This document shows, piece after piece, positions 11,009 through 22,920 of a stretch of 64,000 bases of DNA; position 1 is the stretch's first letter; the number at the start of each line of letters is the position of its first letter. The notes below the pieces were generated by a model that made no database searches, was not told the origin of the DNA, and saw only the letters and a program-made list of their open reading frames with translations. The translations under genes were made by a program, and so were the position numbers. This DNA comes from Calliopum simillimum (Eukaryota; Arthropoda; Insecta; Diptera; Lauxaniidae), in NCBI GenBank assembly GCA_951812925.1, contig OX638370.1:109506897-109570896 (forward strand), read 5' to 3'.

Positions 11009-13646
11009 AAAATATTCTTTTTTTTGCATATGACAATTTTTTTTTTCTATTCAAAAAATATATTTTGGATGGTTAAAAAAGTAATTAACGGAGCGATTTC
11101 AGTAGTTTAGTACTAAAATAGTAGTAAATTTAGTACTTTTTGTGAAGAAGTTTCAATTGATTTCATGTTTTGACAAGTTAAAAAAAAACTTCGAAACTAC
11201 AAAACATAAAATTTTTTTCCTAGTTTCCATATGAAAGTTAATTTTGGTTTTTTTTGTACCAAATCGGAAGGGGTGTGGCAAATCTTGTTACGCTAGGCAT
11301 GTTATGGTTGAAAAGTTTGTTTTTTTGCTGCATAGTTTTCAGCGCTTGTTTCAATAAGACTTGCAAGAATTCTTATAGGTAATTTATTTTGAAAACTCCT
11401 AAAGCTATTTTAAGACTAAAAAACAAATCAAAATCGTCAATAATTTTCACTTAACATGATATCCAAATTGCACAAAACACACGGGGGGTAACCAGGTTTA
11501 AAAGGTTTTCACTGTTAACTGCCAACAAACATGAAATCCCAAGTCAACGACGACGCTGCTATCAACAATCGAAAGAGCGAGCAGAGGTCTTCATGACAGC
11601 CCATATCTACTTCGAGTAGAGAAACTACTTGTTCTTCAGCTTCTTCTGCATAATTACGCTGGCAGAGTAAGCAATCAGGGTCAGGAGTGCATTGCAAACA
11701 TTTCAATAAATAAAAAAAAAAAAGGATTTCTTACAACGACTATGACATTTTTCTCTCTTGAGTCACTTCAGTGCAAAAATTAAATAAAAAAATCGAGCAC
11801 AGCATTAAAATCAAAACCAACAACATTGGCAGTGCGCAGAGCAAGAGCAAGGCCAGCAGCAACATCCCACCCGCCCCTTAAAAGCATCACTCGCACATCT
11901 ATAGCCAAAACCACTTGAGAGTTTGCAACAAGGACGTCATAGCTAATGCAACCGTTACTTGTGTGAGTGCGTGTGTAAGAAATAACTATGAATGCTTGTG
12001 TTGTCTTTTGTAACATTTTTATGATTTTGAATTTTTTATTTTTTTTTTTTTTACTTTACAACTTAACAACACTTGCACCCTGTAAATGTCACTTGCAATA
12101 AATTTATTTGTGTGCGCATTTCACCCTGATGATAACAAAATAAATATTCAAAAGGAAAAAAAAGATATCTGACAAAAACTGGAAATATTTCTCTTTTTTT
12201 TTCTTTTTTTTTTCTCATCGTTTTTTACGTAACATTAGATTCGAGCGCGCGCTTTTCTTTACCCGCATTTTAATTTACAATTTTTTCGCTGCTTTTTATG
12301 GCCCATTTCGCTATGTTCGATGTCAAGCGGATGTTAGTAAGTTTTCTTCATATGTGTGCGTGTGTTTGTCTATTGAAACTTTGCAAGTATGCATATGGTA
12401 GAAGAAATATTGTCAACGCTGGCAATGTAAAAACATGCTCGAATACCGAAAACACCAGATACAAAATTAAATTCAGTTGCAAGTTTTAGCTTTCAGTTGA
12501 ATATGGAAATAGTAAAATGTTTACACTCTTGAAAAAAAGTTAGCATTCTTTGCGACAAAAATTATTCAATCCTCGAAAGTGTCGAAGATTATAGCGAAAA
12601 GCAACAAAAAACCTTATTAAAATTCATAAAAATTTCATCAGTCCTTAAAACTTAGAAAAATTTCTTAACCCTTTAACTGTTTATGTCGAGTATACTCGTC
12701 GTGAAGATAAAAAAAATCGCATTCATATTATTATTAAACCAATCAACTGTAATTTTTTTTTTCCTTTCCTGAAAAAGGGCAAATAAAGATCTTTTAAAAA
12801 ATGTACATTCTAGAATTTTCGTTAGTCTGGCAACCTTATTTATTTTTATTCACAATAGCTGAAATAACAAATTCTAGGGAAGTACCGTTACAAAACGATT
12901 TTATGTGATATTTTTTTAACAATGAAATAAATTTTGTTTGTTAACATCGAATAAACATATATATTTTTTAAAAAACCAACACGCAACTTTTGATCATAAT
13001 TGCCATAATTTTATAGGCAGAAACATTTTACTCTGTTTATGTCGAGTATACTCGTCTTCGATGGAAAATAATTGCAATGGCTGACAATTACTCAGCACAA
13101 TTCTTAGCTTGACGTTTTAGCGAGTCTAAAGCTCAAGTTGAGAAAAACCTCACTCGTTGAAAATTAACCACGCAGCAAGCAACATAAAATTCGAATTGTT
13201 AAATTTTTCAAAATTTTTTCTATAAAAAAGTCAAATAAAACAAAAGTAAAATAAAAACAAAGTTTAATTGCACTTTTGTGATCTTTCTTCAAAGCACAGT
13301 CTTCGTGACAGATTCTATCTCCAGATGCCCAAAAAAGCATACCAGCAGCAGCTGTATGGGAAAAGACCTTGTCAGGGTTATAAGCAGCACACTCAACAGT
13401 GTCATCGTCATACACGTTGGTTAACGCGAGTGCAGCCCAGCAATGCAGTTTAGCTAAGGACAACTATCATCAACTCGTTTGCAGGTGTCGTATATGTCTT
13501 CTCGATAGGTATACTCTTGGTCAAAGAGTTGTTAGTTTTCGAACTATTCAAGTTCAAAAACTATTCGTCACTTTTTCTAAGGTTTTATCTTTTGAATGGT
13601 GAACACTTTACCGCAGTTTTTGGAAAAGCACAAATTTAAATTATTT
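11009..13646. other. Intergenic DNA; one duplicated 24-mer
   Basis: No gene could be supported. The stretch has poly-T and poly-A tracts and a slightly GC-richer part around 11520-11890 without coding features. An identical 24-mer containing the palindrome CGAGTATACTCG occurs at 12677-12700 and 13033-13056. Confidence 0.5.
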
Positions 13647-15929
13647 GGGGAGACTGGGGCACATTTGACACTAAATATTCAAAGGCCTGTATCTTTGAAA
13701 GTTATTGCACGATCTTAATACTCTTTACTGTTTCTGAAACATTGATTATTTAAGATTAAAACCAAGAAAAAAAATTTTAAAAAAAATTGCATTAAGAGTC
13801 CTTTTTTAAATTTTTTCAAAAAAAGGCATTTTGTCAAATGTACCCCTGGTACGGGGCACATTTGACACTCACAAAAATAACATAAAAACATTAAATAAAA
13901 CATTAGTTCATATATTTTGTTACATATAAATGCAAATAATAAGTATGTATGTATTAACGAAGACTTATTATATCCTACACCCAGGGTATATTCACTTTGT
14001 CCTTCCGTTTGTAACGCAGAGAAGGAGGCGTGGCAGGTATAGAAAAGTATATATATTCTTGATCAGCGTCACCTCCTGAGTCGATATAGCCATGTCCGTC
14101 TGTCTGGCTGGCTGGCTGGGTGGCTGGCTGGCTGGCTGGCTGGGTGGCTGGGTGGCTGGCTGTGTGTTGAAATACACTTTTTGGGAAAACTGAGCAAGAT
14201 AATTCAATGAAACTTGGTACACTGCCTTCGTCACCAAAGTTAGCTCGGGGGATTGAAAATGAGCGAAATCGGTCAACGGACACGCCTACCGTCCATACAA
14301 AAAATATATTCAAAATGCAATTTTAGGAGTTTTTTTCACGACAATGCAACCAAAATACGCATTAATATTAAAAATTGTAAGCGCAAGCTCTGAGGAAAAA
14401 CTAAACGAATTCGGACAAGAGGGCGTGGCACCTCCCATATAAGCAAATGCTTAAAAACGCTATAATGAAAGCGTTTTTTGAAATATTCGAATCAAATTTG
14501 ACTCAGACACTAAGAATCATAAATGAAAGCTCTCAACAAAAGTTGGGTGAAATTGGACAAGGGGGCGTGGTACCTCCCACATAAGCAAAAGTTTCAAAAT
14601 GCTATACTAAAACAGTTTCTTGAGATAATCGAACCAAGCTTCACTCAAATACTAAATACTATAAATGCACGCTCTAAGCTAAAACTAGACGAACTCGGTC
14701 AAGAGGGCGTGGCACCTCCTATATAAGCAAAAGCTTCAAAACGCTTTACTGAAAAAGTTTTTCACTCAGACACTAAAAACTATAAATGCAAGCGCTGAGC
14801 AAAAACTGGGTGACCTCGGACAAGAGGGCGTAGCAACTCCCATATGAGCAAAATTTGAAAAATACTGCAGTGTAGGGTATTTAATGTTTGGCCAGGCCAA
14901 ATTTTACACCCTTACTAGTTTTATATATAAGTCGATGTCAAATACAAATTTAGTGCGTGAACGTGAAGTTGAGGCTGGATTTGTTGGAGTTGGTAGTTTA
15001 AACTCAATTGCACTCCTCAAGGTCAGGCAAACATCAAACATTAAACAAGTTTTCAGTATAAAGTACAATTTCCAAAAAATACCCTTTTTGAAAAGGGTTC
15101 CAGTTTGGTGGAAATTTCTTTGTCTGGATTTTGGGTAACACCATTGTCAAGATATTTGCAGTGCTTTCACATTATGGGACGTATTTCAAAACGATTTCAT
15201 TATTAATAAAAACTTCGCAAACATGATGAACTTTGATGTCAATATGTTTACATCGGCAATTCATCCATCCAGATTTTCAAATTAAAATAAGTGGTAAAGG
15301 TCCTGGAAAGCATCTATTCAAAAATCTTGTATTGTAGACAAAATAAAAGAAACAAATTATATCAAATCAAATGAAATGGTTTCTGTGGCGGAAGTCGGGG
15401 TTTTCGTTGGTTTCCAATATTAGAAACAGCGTATTTAACTTTTTTTCATCGCCTTTGCGTGTGTTCGTCTTCATTTTGTAGTGGCATACCATATCTTTAA
15501 AAGAAAAATTAGAAAATCTTATAAAATACACAAACACATATGTCTGGAGAACGTCAAATGTGCCCCTTCGGCAAAAGTCAAATGTGCCCCAAAATCTCTT
15601 GAAGAATTAAAAATATTTTAAAATTCAAAAATTCTATTAACTATAAAGGTTAGTGCTACCAAATTTGCATACTTTCTTTTAAAAAACAATACAATTTTAT
15701 TTGCAAAACCCTTACGAACAAGATGCCGAAAATTAAAAAAAAAACACAAAAAGTTAAAAAAACATATAAGCGCGAGAAGAGTTGAAAGAGAACTGCCAAA
15801 GTTCATTAAGTTGCTTCCACTCTAATTAGTTATGTTTCTGCATTTCAGGTTTTTGGTTCGAAAGGCGTGTTCACACCGAAAATGGCAAATTCAAATGTGC
15901 CCCAGTGTCAAATGTACCCCAGCTTACCC
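13647..15929. mobile_element. Element with GGGGCACATTTGACA repeats at both ends
   Basis: The left end reads GGGGAGACTGGGGCACATTT and the right end is a near reverse complement (GTCAAATGTACCCCAGCTTA...). The motif GGGGCACATTTGACA appears again at about 13855 on the left, and in reverse at about 15553, 15577 and 15892 on the right. Repeated short motifs facing each other look like clustered transposase-binding sites. The middle holds an inserted dispersed repeat (13971-14918). TA follows the right end, but the left flank is TT, so a TA target is only suggested. No transposase was recognised. Confidence 0.6.
13971..14918 (+). mobile_element. Dispersed ~1 kb repeat, copy A
   Basis: It starts TATCCTACACCCAGGGTATA and includes the signature TATTCTTGATCAGCGTCACC followed by GAGTCGATATAGCCATGTCC. 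Next is a GGCTG-type microsatellite (14103-14160), then imperfect ~142 bp tandem units each holding GAGGGCGTGGCACCTCCCAT. It ends with hairpin TTTGGCCAGGCCAAA and, 13 bases later, CTAG. Other copies are at 20048-20970, 30896-32146, 38918-39050 (minus, end only) and 62541-63654. Similar signature repeats are widespread in flies. The hairpin-CTAG end suggests a Helitron-like 3' terminus, but other copies have a T-rich start, so a retroposon read in reverse is an alternative. Confidence 0.75.
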
Positions 15930-16879
15930 TACTATGTATTAAGTCATGCACAACATGACGTATGAGTTACATTTAATTAACAAGGGAAACAAAATAATTT
16001 TCTAATTAACACTTTGCTGCACTTTTTGAAGTTGTGAGCCAAATTGGAAAATATTCCATGAAACGAAGAAATTTGTTCAAATCGAATAGGAACTGTTAAA
16101 AGGGTTGATTAAGTGATTTTTTGGATTTTTTAGCCTAAAATTTGCAAACACAAAAATCTCGAAGTCCAGAGTTAATCCTTTTAAATAACTGATATAAAAA
16201 AAATAAAGTAATAGTGAAACAATTTTATCATCATTGGCGAAATTTCATAAATTTACTAACTAAAATTTTGCTTTCCTTAACATGAAATACATTAAAATTT
16301 TTGCATATTCCCATACGGCGTATTTTTTCACATAAAACCAAAAAAAAAAAAAAATACTTCATTCAATTTCGTTTCTACTTATGCAAATCTGAAAATACAT
16401 AAAAGCAGAAAGTAGAAATCAAAAACCGAAAAAAAAAAGAAAAACCCCATAAAACGCGCCACCAAATTGCCCAAATCGACCAAGTTAAGCTGCTTCGCTT
16501 ATTAAGTGACTGCTGGCTGGTAACTAAAGTGCTGCCCAAAAATAACTGCTATCTATGGTAACACCCCCAGCTCCAACTTTGATACAAGCCCATTTGATGT
16601 ACTTTATATCAATAGAGGCTTTTTTGCTATGTCTATGTAGCTATCCGCTTGTAAATTTCGAATGCTGTGACAGTATTTCCTCTCACAATTTTATGGCAAA
16701 ATTTTTTTTTATACCAGATGCTGTTGCGGCTTGAGTTTCAATGAGGAGTTGCCGTGTAGTTTAACATTTATTTGACTGGAAAAGTGATATTCGATGTTAA
16801 ACTTGATGTAAAAACGTATTCGTTTCAAATGGTGTGGGGCGATTTACACAAAAAAAAAATTTTGGAATATAAAAATAAA
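15930..16879. other. Intergenic DNA, no features supported
   Basis: AT-rich sequence with a mildly GC-richer stretch around 16440-16600. No open frame longer than about 60 codons with a recognisable motif was found. Confidence 0.5.
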
Positions 16880-17736
16880 ATTTTCTTGAATCACCCTAAC
16901 GTTTAGAGAAAACATTTCTATGGCAAAGTTTTAGTTAATTGTAAGAGATTCAGAAAATGTATATAATTTATAGGATTTAAAAGGATTTCGCAAAGTTCTG
17001 GACTTTTTAAGTTGATATTGTAATTTTTTTTCCCATTTTTTGACTTTGGCGGCCATTTTATTATGAAAAAGCTCCTATTTACATACCCTTTTATAATTTT
17101 TTTTAAATTTCTCGTTAAATTTCCTTAAATTTGATTGGTGGTACATTTATTATTCCAATTCTTTTGATTGAGGTTAGAAAAAAATACTTTTCCGTTTGAA
17201 GGCTCCAGTAGAGAAAGAGCAGCATGAGTAGCGCGCACATCATATGCAGCGCAACGCATGCGAGTAACCCGTGTGTTACATGGAAAAGTATTTTTTTCTG
17301 ACCTCAGTCAAAAAAATTGATGACAAATGTACCATCAAATGAAAGGAAATTAAACGAGAATTTCAAAAAAAATTATAAAAGGATGTGTTAATAGGACCTT
17401 TTTCATACTAAATTGGCCACCAAAGTCAAAAAATGGGGAAAAAAAATTAAAATATCAACTTTAAAAGTCCAGAACTTTGCGAAATCCTTTTAAATCCTAT
17501 AAATTATATACATTTTCTGAATTTCTTACAATTAACTAAAACTTTGCCATAGAAATGTTTTCTCTAAAACGTTAGGGTGATCCAAGAAAATTTTTTTCTG
17601 AAACAAGTCAGAAAATCAGTTTTAACCCTATAACTTCATTTTAGACTCCCCTCCGAGCGCAATTTTTTGTTAGTCTAGGCTTCTTCTATCACCTCCCAGA
17701 AGCTTCGCAACCTTATGCAATACACCCTGCATAGTT
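16880..17736. mobile_element. Foldback, CAGGGTG family, left-truncated copy
   Basis: Arms from 16880 and to 17591 are inverted copies (ATTTTCTTGAATCACCCTAA against its complement), meeting near the ATGCAGCGCAACGCATGC segment. Beyond the right arm, 17592-17736 matches the outer part of the complete relative at 52452-53796 and ends with ACACCCTG. The matching left outer part is missing. This copy also supplies the uninterrupted version of the site where a 355 bp element sits at 53103. Confidence 0.75.
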
Positions 17737-18178
17737 CTAGGGACACCTGCAGGAAGCAATTGCAATTTCAATCACCAAAATGTTTAAAGAATAATGTTTC
17801 TTCGGATGAAAAAAGAAAAAGAAAAAAACAAATGCCTAGCTCCACAGGGAAAGCCAGTATGTTTAAAGCCGTTTCTTAACATTGCTGAAAGTAAGATTTG
17901 TAACAAATAGAATAAATTAACTCATTCGGTTATATAACTGTATCTTATTGCAATTTTTAAACTTCCTAGAAAACACCTTAAAACTTGTAAAACTTTAGTT
18001 TTTCGCATGACAACACACATGCCCAAAGTTAGTGAAAAAATTTCCATGTTAATACTCTTCGTTAAGTCAAAGTTGTTAAATTGCTCCCAAAGGACTTAAC
18101 ATAAACAACATCGTAAGCTATGAAAACGAATGAAATCGACAAGATTCATTGCTCTTATACATACATACATATTGGGTG
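17737..18178. other. Intergenic DNA, nothing recognised
   Basis: AT-rich, no supported coding or repeat feature. Confidence 0.5.
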
Positions 18179-18180
18179 TA

Positions 18181-19070
18181 CAACTTAAAAACCGGAATTT
18201 TTTAGTGAAATTTTATGCTTTATTGTGGAAAAATGTTACAATATATTTTATTCAAAGTATTGTCCATTGGAAGCTACAACATTTCCCCATCTTTCAGGCA
18301 ATTTATGAATTCCATCCCAAAAAAATTGCGCCGGCTTGGCTGCCAAAAATGAATCCAATTTTCGATATCTTGAACTTAAGTGAAGCGTGTTCCTGATAAG
18401 GCATTCTGCATCGATCGGAACAAATGGTAGTCTGATGGTGCAAGGTCTGGGCTATAAAGCGGGTGAGGCAAAATTTCCCATCCGTTGTTTTCCGTTAATT
18501 TCCGTTGTTTTCCAGGTAATTTTTGACTGGGGCAGCAATATGTGGCCGAGCGTTATCATGGTGGAAAATGATTGACTCATGTCTGGTCGCATACGTTGGC
18601 CGCTCTGCCTGGATTTTCTGCTTCAATTGGATCAATTGTTGACGATAGAATTGAGCATTAATGGTTTGGCCACCTGGCAACAGCTCATAATGGATCACAC
18701 CTAGCTGGTCCTGACCAGGACGTTCTTTGTCTTCGACATCAAAATAACCACTTTTAAACCACTCACTACAGCTTGATTCAGCTTGAGCATAGTCCCCATA
18801 AATTTCTACAAGAATGCGATGACTTTCGGCAGCTGTTTTCTTTGCGAAAAAATTACCCACTAGAACCCCCCCGCAAATGCTGTCTTTTTCTCCAATTTTC
18901 GAAGTTATTCATCGTGAAAAATAATAATGATGCACACAAGATAAAATTGTTTTGTTGACTGATTTTGACAGCTGTTAAATGTACCTTCAAAATGACATAT
19001 ATATGAAGTTCGAGCTTTCACGATATTTGTTAGTACGGACATCCACCTTCAAATTCCGGTTTTTAAGTTG
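18181..19070 (-). mobile_element. Internally deleted mariner element
   Basis: The terminal inverted repeats are CAACTTAAAAACCGGAATTT at the left and the near-exact complement ending at 19070 at the right. TA duplications flank at 18179-18180 and 19071-19072. The interior carries a minus-strand transposase pseudogene. At 890 bp it is about 400 bp shorter than a typical 1.3 kb mariner, which agrees with the gap in the protein. Confidence 0.85.
18248..18860 (-). pseudogene. Mariner transposase, internally deleted
   Basis: The N-terminal part (KKTAAESHRILVEIYGDYAQ, then CSEWFKSGYFDVEDKERPGQ) is the DNA-binding helix-turn-helix region of mariner transposases. It jumps directly to DQLGVIHYELLPGGQTINAQ and [10 protein letters not shown], the second catalytic aspartate region. 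The segment expected to hold the first aspartate is missing. After YLENNGN the frame changes, and mariner-like sequence continues to the family-typical ending VASNGQYFE and a TAA at 18248. The enzyme would be a D,D34D transposase. The deletion and frameshift make it inactive. Confidence 0.85.
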
Positions 19071-19072
19071 TA

Positions 19073-20047
19073 ATATATACATAAGTATGTATAGGTGAAA
19101 ACAAATGTTTTTGTTTTTGTGGTAGGACCACGTACTCGGAAAAAAGAGCAAATCCACAACAACAACTTTTCTGCTGCAATCAACAATTCAACATACGACC
19201 GTCAATCAGTTAACAAAAAGGACAGGAAAACAAGAAAGAAAAAAACAATCAACCACGGATGTTTAAGGCAGGCAAAGAAAGGCAAAAGGCTGTCAAACAA
19301 AGTTAAGGAACAAGAACTTAAAGCACCTGAGGGATAACAGAGAGCGAGAGAAAGCAAGCAAAAAACATAATGCAAAAGGATGCGAATAATTTAAAAAAGC
19401 ATCGCTTTTGGCTAAAAACTTAATGGAGAAAAAACGTCAACAAATTTAGAAGAAAAACAAGTTGAAGGGACAAAGTAAAGGTAGGCAATGAAAACGGTGA
19501 AAAGTTGTAGAAATTAGAAGTCAACCCCAAGACAAAGTCAAAATGCAAAAATGTATAATCTTTAATCTGTATCAATAGTATTGAAAACTATAAGAATTAA
19601 TACAATTTCACATTATCTAGTGGAAGATATTTCACATACCGCTCGAAAAATATATCATTTAACAAAATATTTTGCCTGTCAGCAGTTAAATTCTAAACTA
19701 TTTAGACAGTTTTATTTACTTTTTGCTATTTTCAGACAAAAATAGTATGAAAATCTGAATGAAAAAATATTATTGCATATTTTATGGCATAGCAGTTTTT
19801 GTGGCCATGCGTCAGCTGCATTGACAGCAATATGCAGTTAGTTGTGCATCATGATGTTGTCTTTCTTATCATTCTATCACTGTCCTTATTTTCCTTTGCA
19901 GATATTTGCATATTGTTGTTGTCTCATTTTTGCATATAAATTGTTGAAAATTTGGAAATTTACTTAACTTCGTAACAGCTGACAACGGCAGCAAAGTGAA
20001 TTATTAACTGTCGTTGAACTAAATTTCCTGCGCAACAAGCTTACAAG
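19073..20047. other. Intergenic DNA, no supported gene
   Basis: An 80-codon lysine-rich open frame at 19095-19337 lacks a recognisable domain and looks like chance. Nothing else was recognised. Confidence 0.45.
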
Positions 20048-20970
20048 AATTCCGTCCGTCCGTCCGTCTGTCTGGCTGGCTGGGTGCGGAAATACATTTT
20101 TTGGGAAAACTGAGCAAGATAATACAAGAAAATTCCGTACACTGCCTCCATAGTTAAAGTTAGCTCGTGGGATTGAAATTAAGCGAAATCGGTCAACGGA
20201 CACACCTACCACTCATACAAAAAAAAATTCAAAATCCAACTTGAAGAGTATTTACCAAAATCTACATATTAGTACGCAAGGCAAAAATTTGTCATTCACT
20301 TTTTACTATGTTAGAAAAGGAGTACGACTTTGAATTATACACCATTAGAAAGGTATTTGTATGTAGATGTGCACAATGCTAAAACTATTTTAGTGTATTA
20401 CTCTTAAGCTTGTGAAAGTTAAATACAAATTTTTCAATATTAACAACATCAAAATACGCGGTCACACAGAGTTGAATAGAGGAATGCACAAAGAGAAAAA
20501 CAAAAAGAATAGCACTGTTCGTACTTTTTTTTTTTTGTTTTGTTTAAGTTTCACGTTTGTCATTGTACCAGGGATGATAAATGAGCTTTTCTATTTTGTA
20601 CCAAATAGCAAACAAGTTCTTGTTTAATACATTTGTGGTCGAATTTTGACCATTGGGCGATTCTAGCACACATAAATACTAGAAATGGTTAGCGCAAGCT
20701 CTGAGCAAAAACAAGTCAAAATCGGACAAGAGAGCGTGGCACCTCCCATAACAGTAAAAGTTTCAAAATGCTATACTGAAAGTGATTTTTAAGATAATCC
20801 AACCAAATTTCACTCAAATACTAAAAACAGTAAATACAAACTCCCAGCATAAAAAAAAAGCGAAATCGGACAGGAAAGCGCGGCACCTTTCATCATATAA
20901 GCAAAATTTTCAAAATACTGCAGTATAGAGTATTTAAGGTTTGGCCAGGCCAAAGGTTACACCCTTACTA
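20048..20970 (+). mobile_element. Dispersed ~1 kb repeat, copy B, 5'-truncated
   Basis: It begins inside the microsatellite (CCGTCCGTCCGTCTGTCTGG), continues with GGAAAACTGAGCAAGATAAT and the tandem GCGTGGCACCTCCCAT-type units, and ends with the hairpin TTTGGCCAGGCCAAA and CTTACTAC. A Helitron-like element is inserted at 20261-20666; removing it restores the family sequence ACCAAAA/CACACATAAATAC. Confidence 0.7.
20261..20666 (+). mobile_element. Helitron-like non-autonomous element, copy 1
   Basis: The 5' end is TCTACATATTAGTACGCAAG. The 3' end has the hairpin TGGTCGAATTTTGACCA (20636-20652), ten bases, then CTAG (20663-20666). The base before it is A, and there is no target duplication: excising it joins ACCAAAA to CACACATAAA, matching the ACCAAAATATACATAAA of the host repeat copy near 31850 with two T-to-C differences. 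TC start, 3' hairpin, CTRR end and insertion between A and T are the hallmarks of Helitrons. It carries no helicase or Rep gene, so it would depend on another element. Confidence 0.75.
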
Positions 20971-22802
20971 CTTTTAGTTCATTTGCGGTGGCCAAATCCA
21001 AATTTGGGAACCATTTTCTCTATCAGGTCAGGTCCTTGCTTCAATACGCAGTAAATGCTTTTTCAATTGGATTATTTCTGTACGCGATAACACCCATTGA
21101 AATAAATGTATCGCAACTGTCTGTGAGAGAGTGCTAGCAGGTCATAAGTCTGAAAATTTATACGTCCAAAGTAATAATATTATTGCACAAATTTAAAATA
21201 AAATATCTAGTAAACATATTTCAAGTACTAAAATACCAAGAAATAGTACCATTTTTATGTTTTCTCATCTTGCACTTGATGGATTCAGAAAATGTAAATT
21301 TCTTCCGAAAATTTTCACCCATTTAACATATACCCTGAAAATATGCTTAGCAAATTTATCTACTTAAAGATTTGCATTCCCCATCAGCCATGTATGGAAA
21401 GTTCTGTATAAATCTAGCAAAATAGATATTTCCTTATTTATTTTCATATATTCATCATAAAATAAATTTTTTGCGCAATTATCATTTGACCTTGCCAAAC
21501 AATTTCAACTATTTATAAACTTTAGTTTTCTTTTCATATTCTTAAATTCCAATAGCAGTTAGTTTGCGGTCTAACAAGTTTATCCACCTGGGAAATATCA
21601 AGAGCAATTTCCTTGTGCGCCTTTGATTGTAACTTTCTTTCTGAAAACTTTGCTAAACTTTGCACCACCAAACTACCACCAAACAACACCAACGTTTTGG
21701 GCCTTTTGTGTTAGAATTTAATGAAAACGCATTTAAGTGGTTCATAGTTTTGACCCAAAAAACAGAAGCAAAAGCGAACATTAAAGACGTTGCATTGAAC
21801 ATACAGCACGTTAACATTAGCTAACCCGGTCAGCCCACTTTAGTCTAAAAGTTCTTGCCACTTTGAGTGACTGGCTCTTAGAAGCCAACTGAATGCATAA
21901 ATAGTTTTTGGAGAACTTTAAATTTTCGATGCCTTAAGGTATTGCTGCTGAGTTGAACACAATTTGAGAAGGACAATTTTGTGTCATTACATTGCTGTTA
22001 TTTGAAAAATTTTTAAGCCACTGCTATGCCTACGTAGAACTTTTCTTCAAGTCAATTAACATCAATTGGGCAACATTATTCATTCGTTTATTTTGAGTTG
22101 AAAGAATTTACTACTTTCTCCAACTGCAGCAAATAAGATTAATGGCTATTGAGCACATATGAGTGTGGTCTTAAAGGATTAAAGCAGAATGTAGGGGTCA
22201 TACTGTTTGGTGTTTGAAATGAACTATTGATTTCATTTGTTTTGCAGTGCTCATATTTTTACATAAATATTTTCCTTAGAACGGTTTGGGTAAAGTGATG
22301 GCTTAGCAATCAATGCTAGAAGCCTTAACTAGCACTAATTGTGCCGTTTTTTTTTTTAATACAATATAAGTTTTAGTACCTTTTATGAGGGGGGATGTTA
22401 AGTACTGGGATGGTTATTTATTACATTATTTAAAGATATTTATATTCAGTTTGTTCTATTAACGTAATTAAGTACCGAACCAATATCAATATCAACAAAC
22501 TCACAGATTTTCATTTAAAAAGAATTTTCCTGTTTCTAGCTAGAAAAGTTCAGTTGCAGATTCTAAGCATTTCTCGTCTTTGCCGACCCCTAATGAAATT
22601 TTTTTGTAGAATATTTTTGTAAAACATTTTACCAATTATAAAGTAATTTTTTTCAAAAAGTGACCCCCTTTTTGACCCATAAAAACCATATATAATGGGT
22701 TAAGATTTTCTAAACAATTGTTCCTTGTGTGATTTTATGCTGATCTTGGAATAACAAGTTTTTTCCGAAATGAAAATTTTGAGTTTCTAGTTTTTATTAT
22801 CA
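20971..22802. other. Intergenic DNA; partial palindrome copy at 22605-22740
   Basis: No gene is supported. About 22605-22740 is a diverged half copy of the 10815-11008 palindrome family (AATATTTTTGTAAAACATTT, GACCCATAAAAACC). The rest is AT-rich. Confidence 0.5.
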
Positions 22803-22920
22803 CTAGAATCGCCCAGTGGTCAAATTTCGACCACAAATGTATTAAATAATTTTTGTACTTTTTGAATAATTTTAGTATTTTTTTTGCTATTTGGTACTAA
22901 ATAGAAAAGTTCATCATGGA
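22803..22920 (-). mobile_element. Helitron-like element, copy 3, 5'-truncated
   Basis: Read on the minus strand it ends with the hairpin TGGTCGAAATTTGACCA, ten bases, and CTAG, followed by T as expected for Helitron insertion. It matches only the last ~115 bp of the copies at 20261 and 38110. Confidence 0.65.

Noticed and set aside
11515..11706. Cysteine-containing minus-strand frame (CLQCTPDPDCLLCQ), considered as a piggyBac C-terminal zinc domain
   Set aside because: Only one such patch, no DDE core or terminal repeats around it; too little to support.
14103..14160. Proline/alanine/serine-glutamine repeat proteins on the minus strand (also at 62671-62735)
   Set aside because: They come from the GGCTG microsatellite of the dispersed repeat, are seen in two frames, and recur with each copy.
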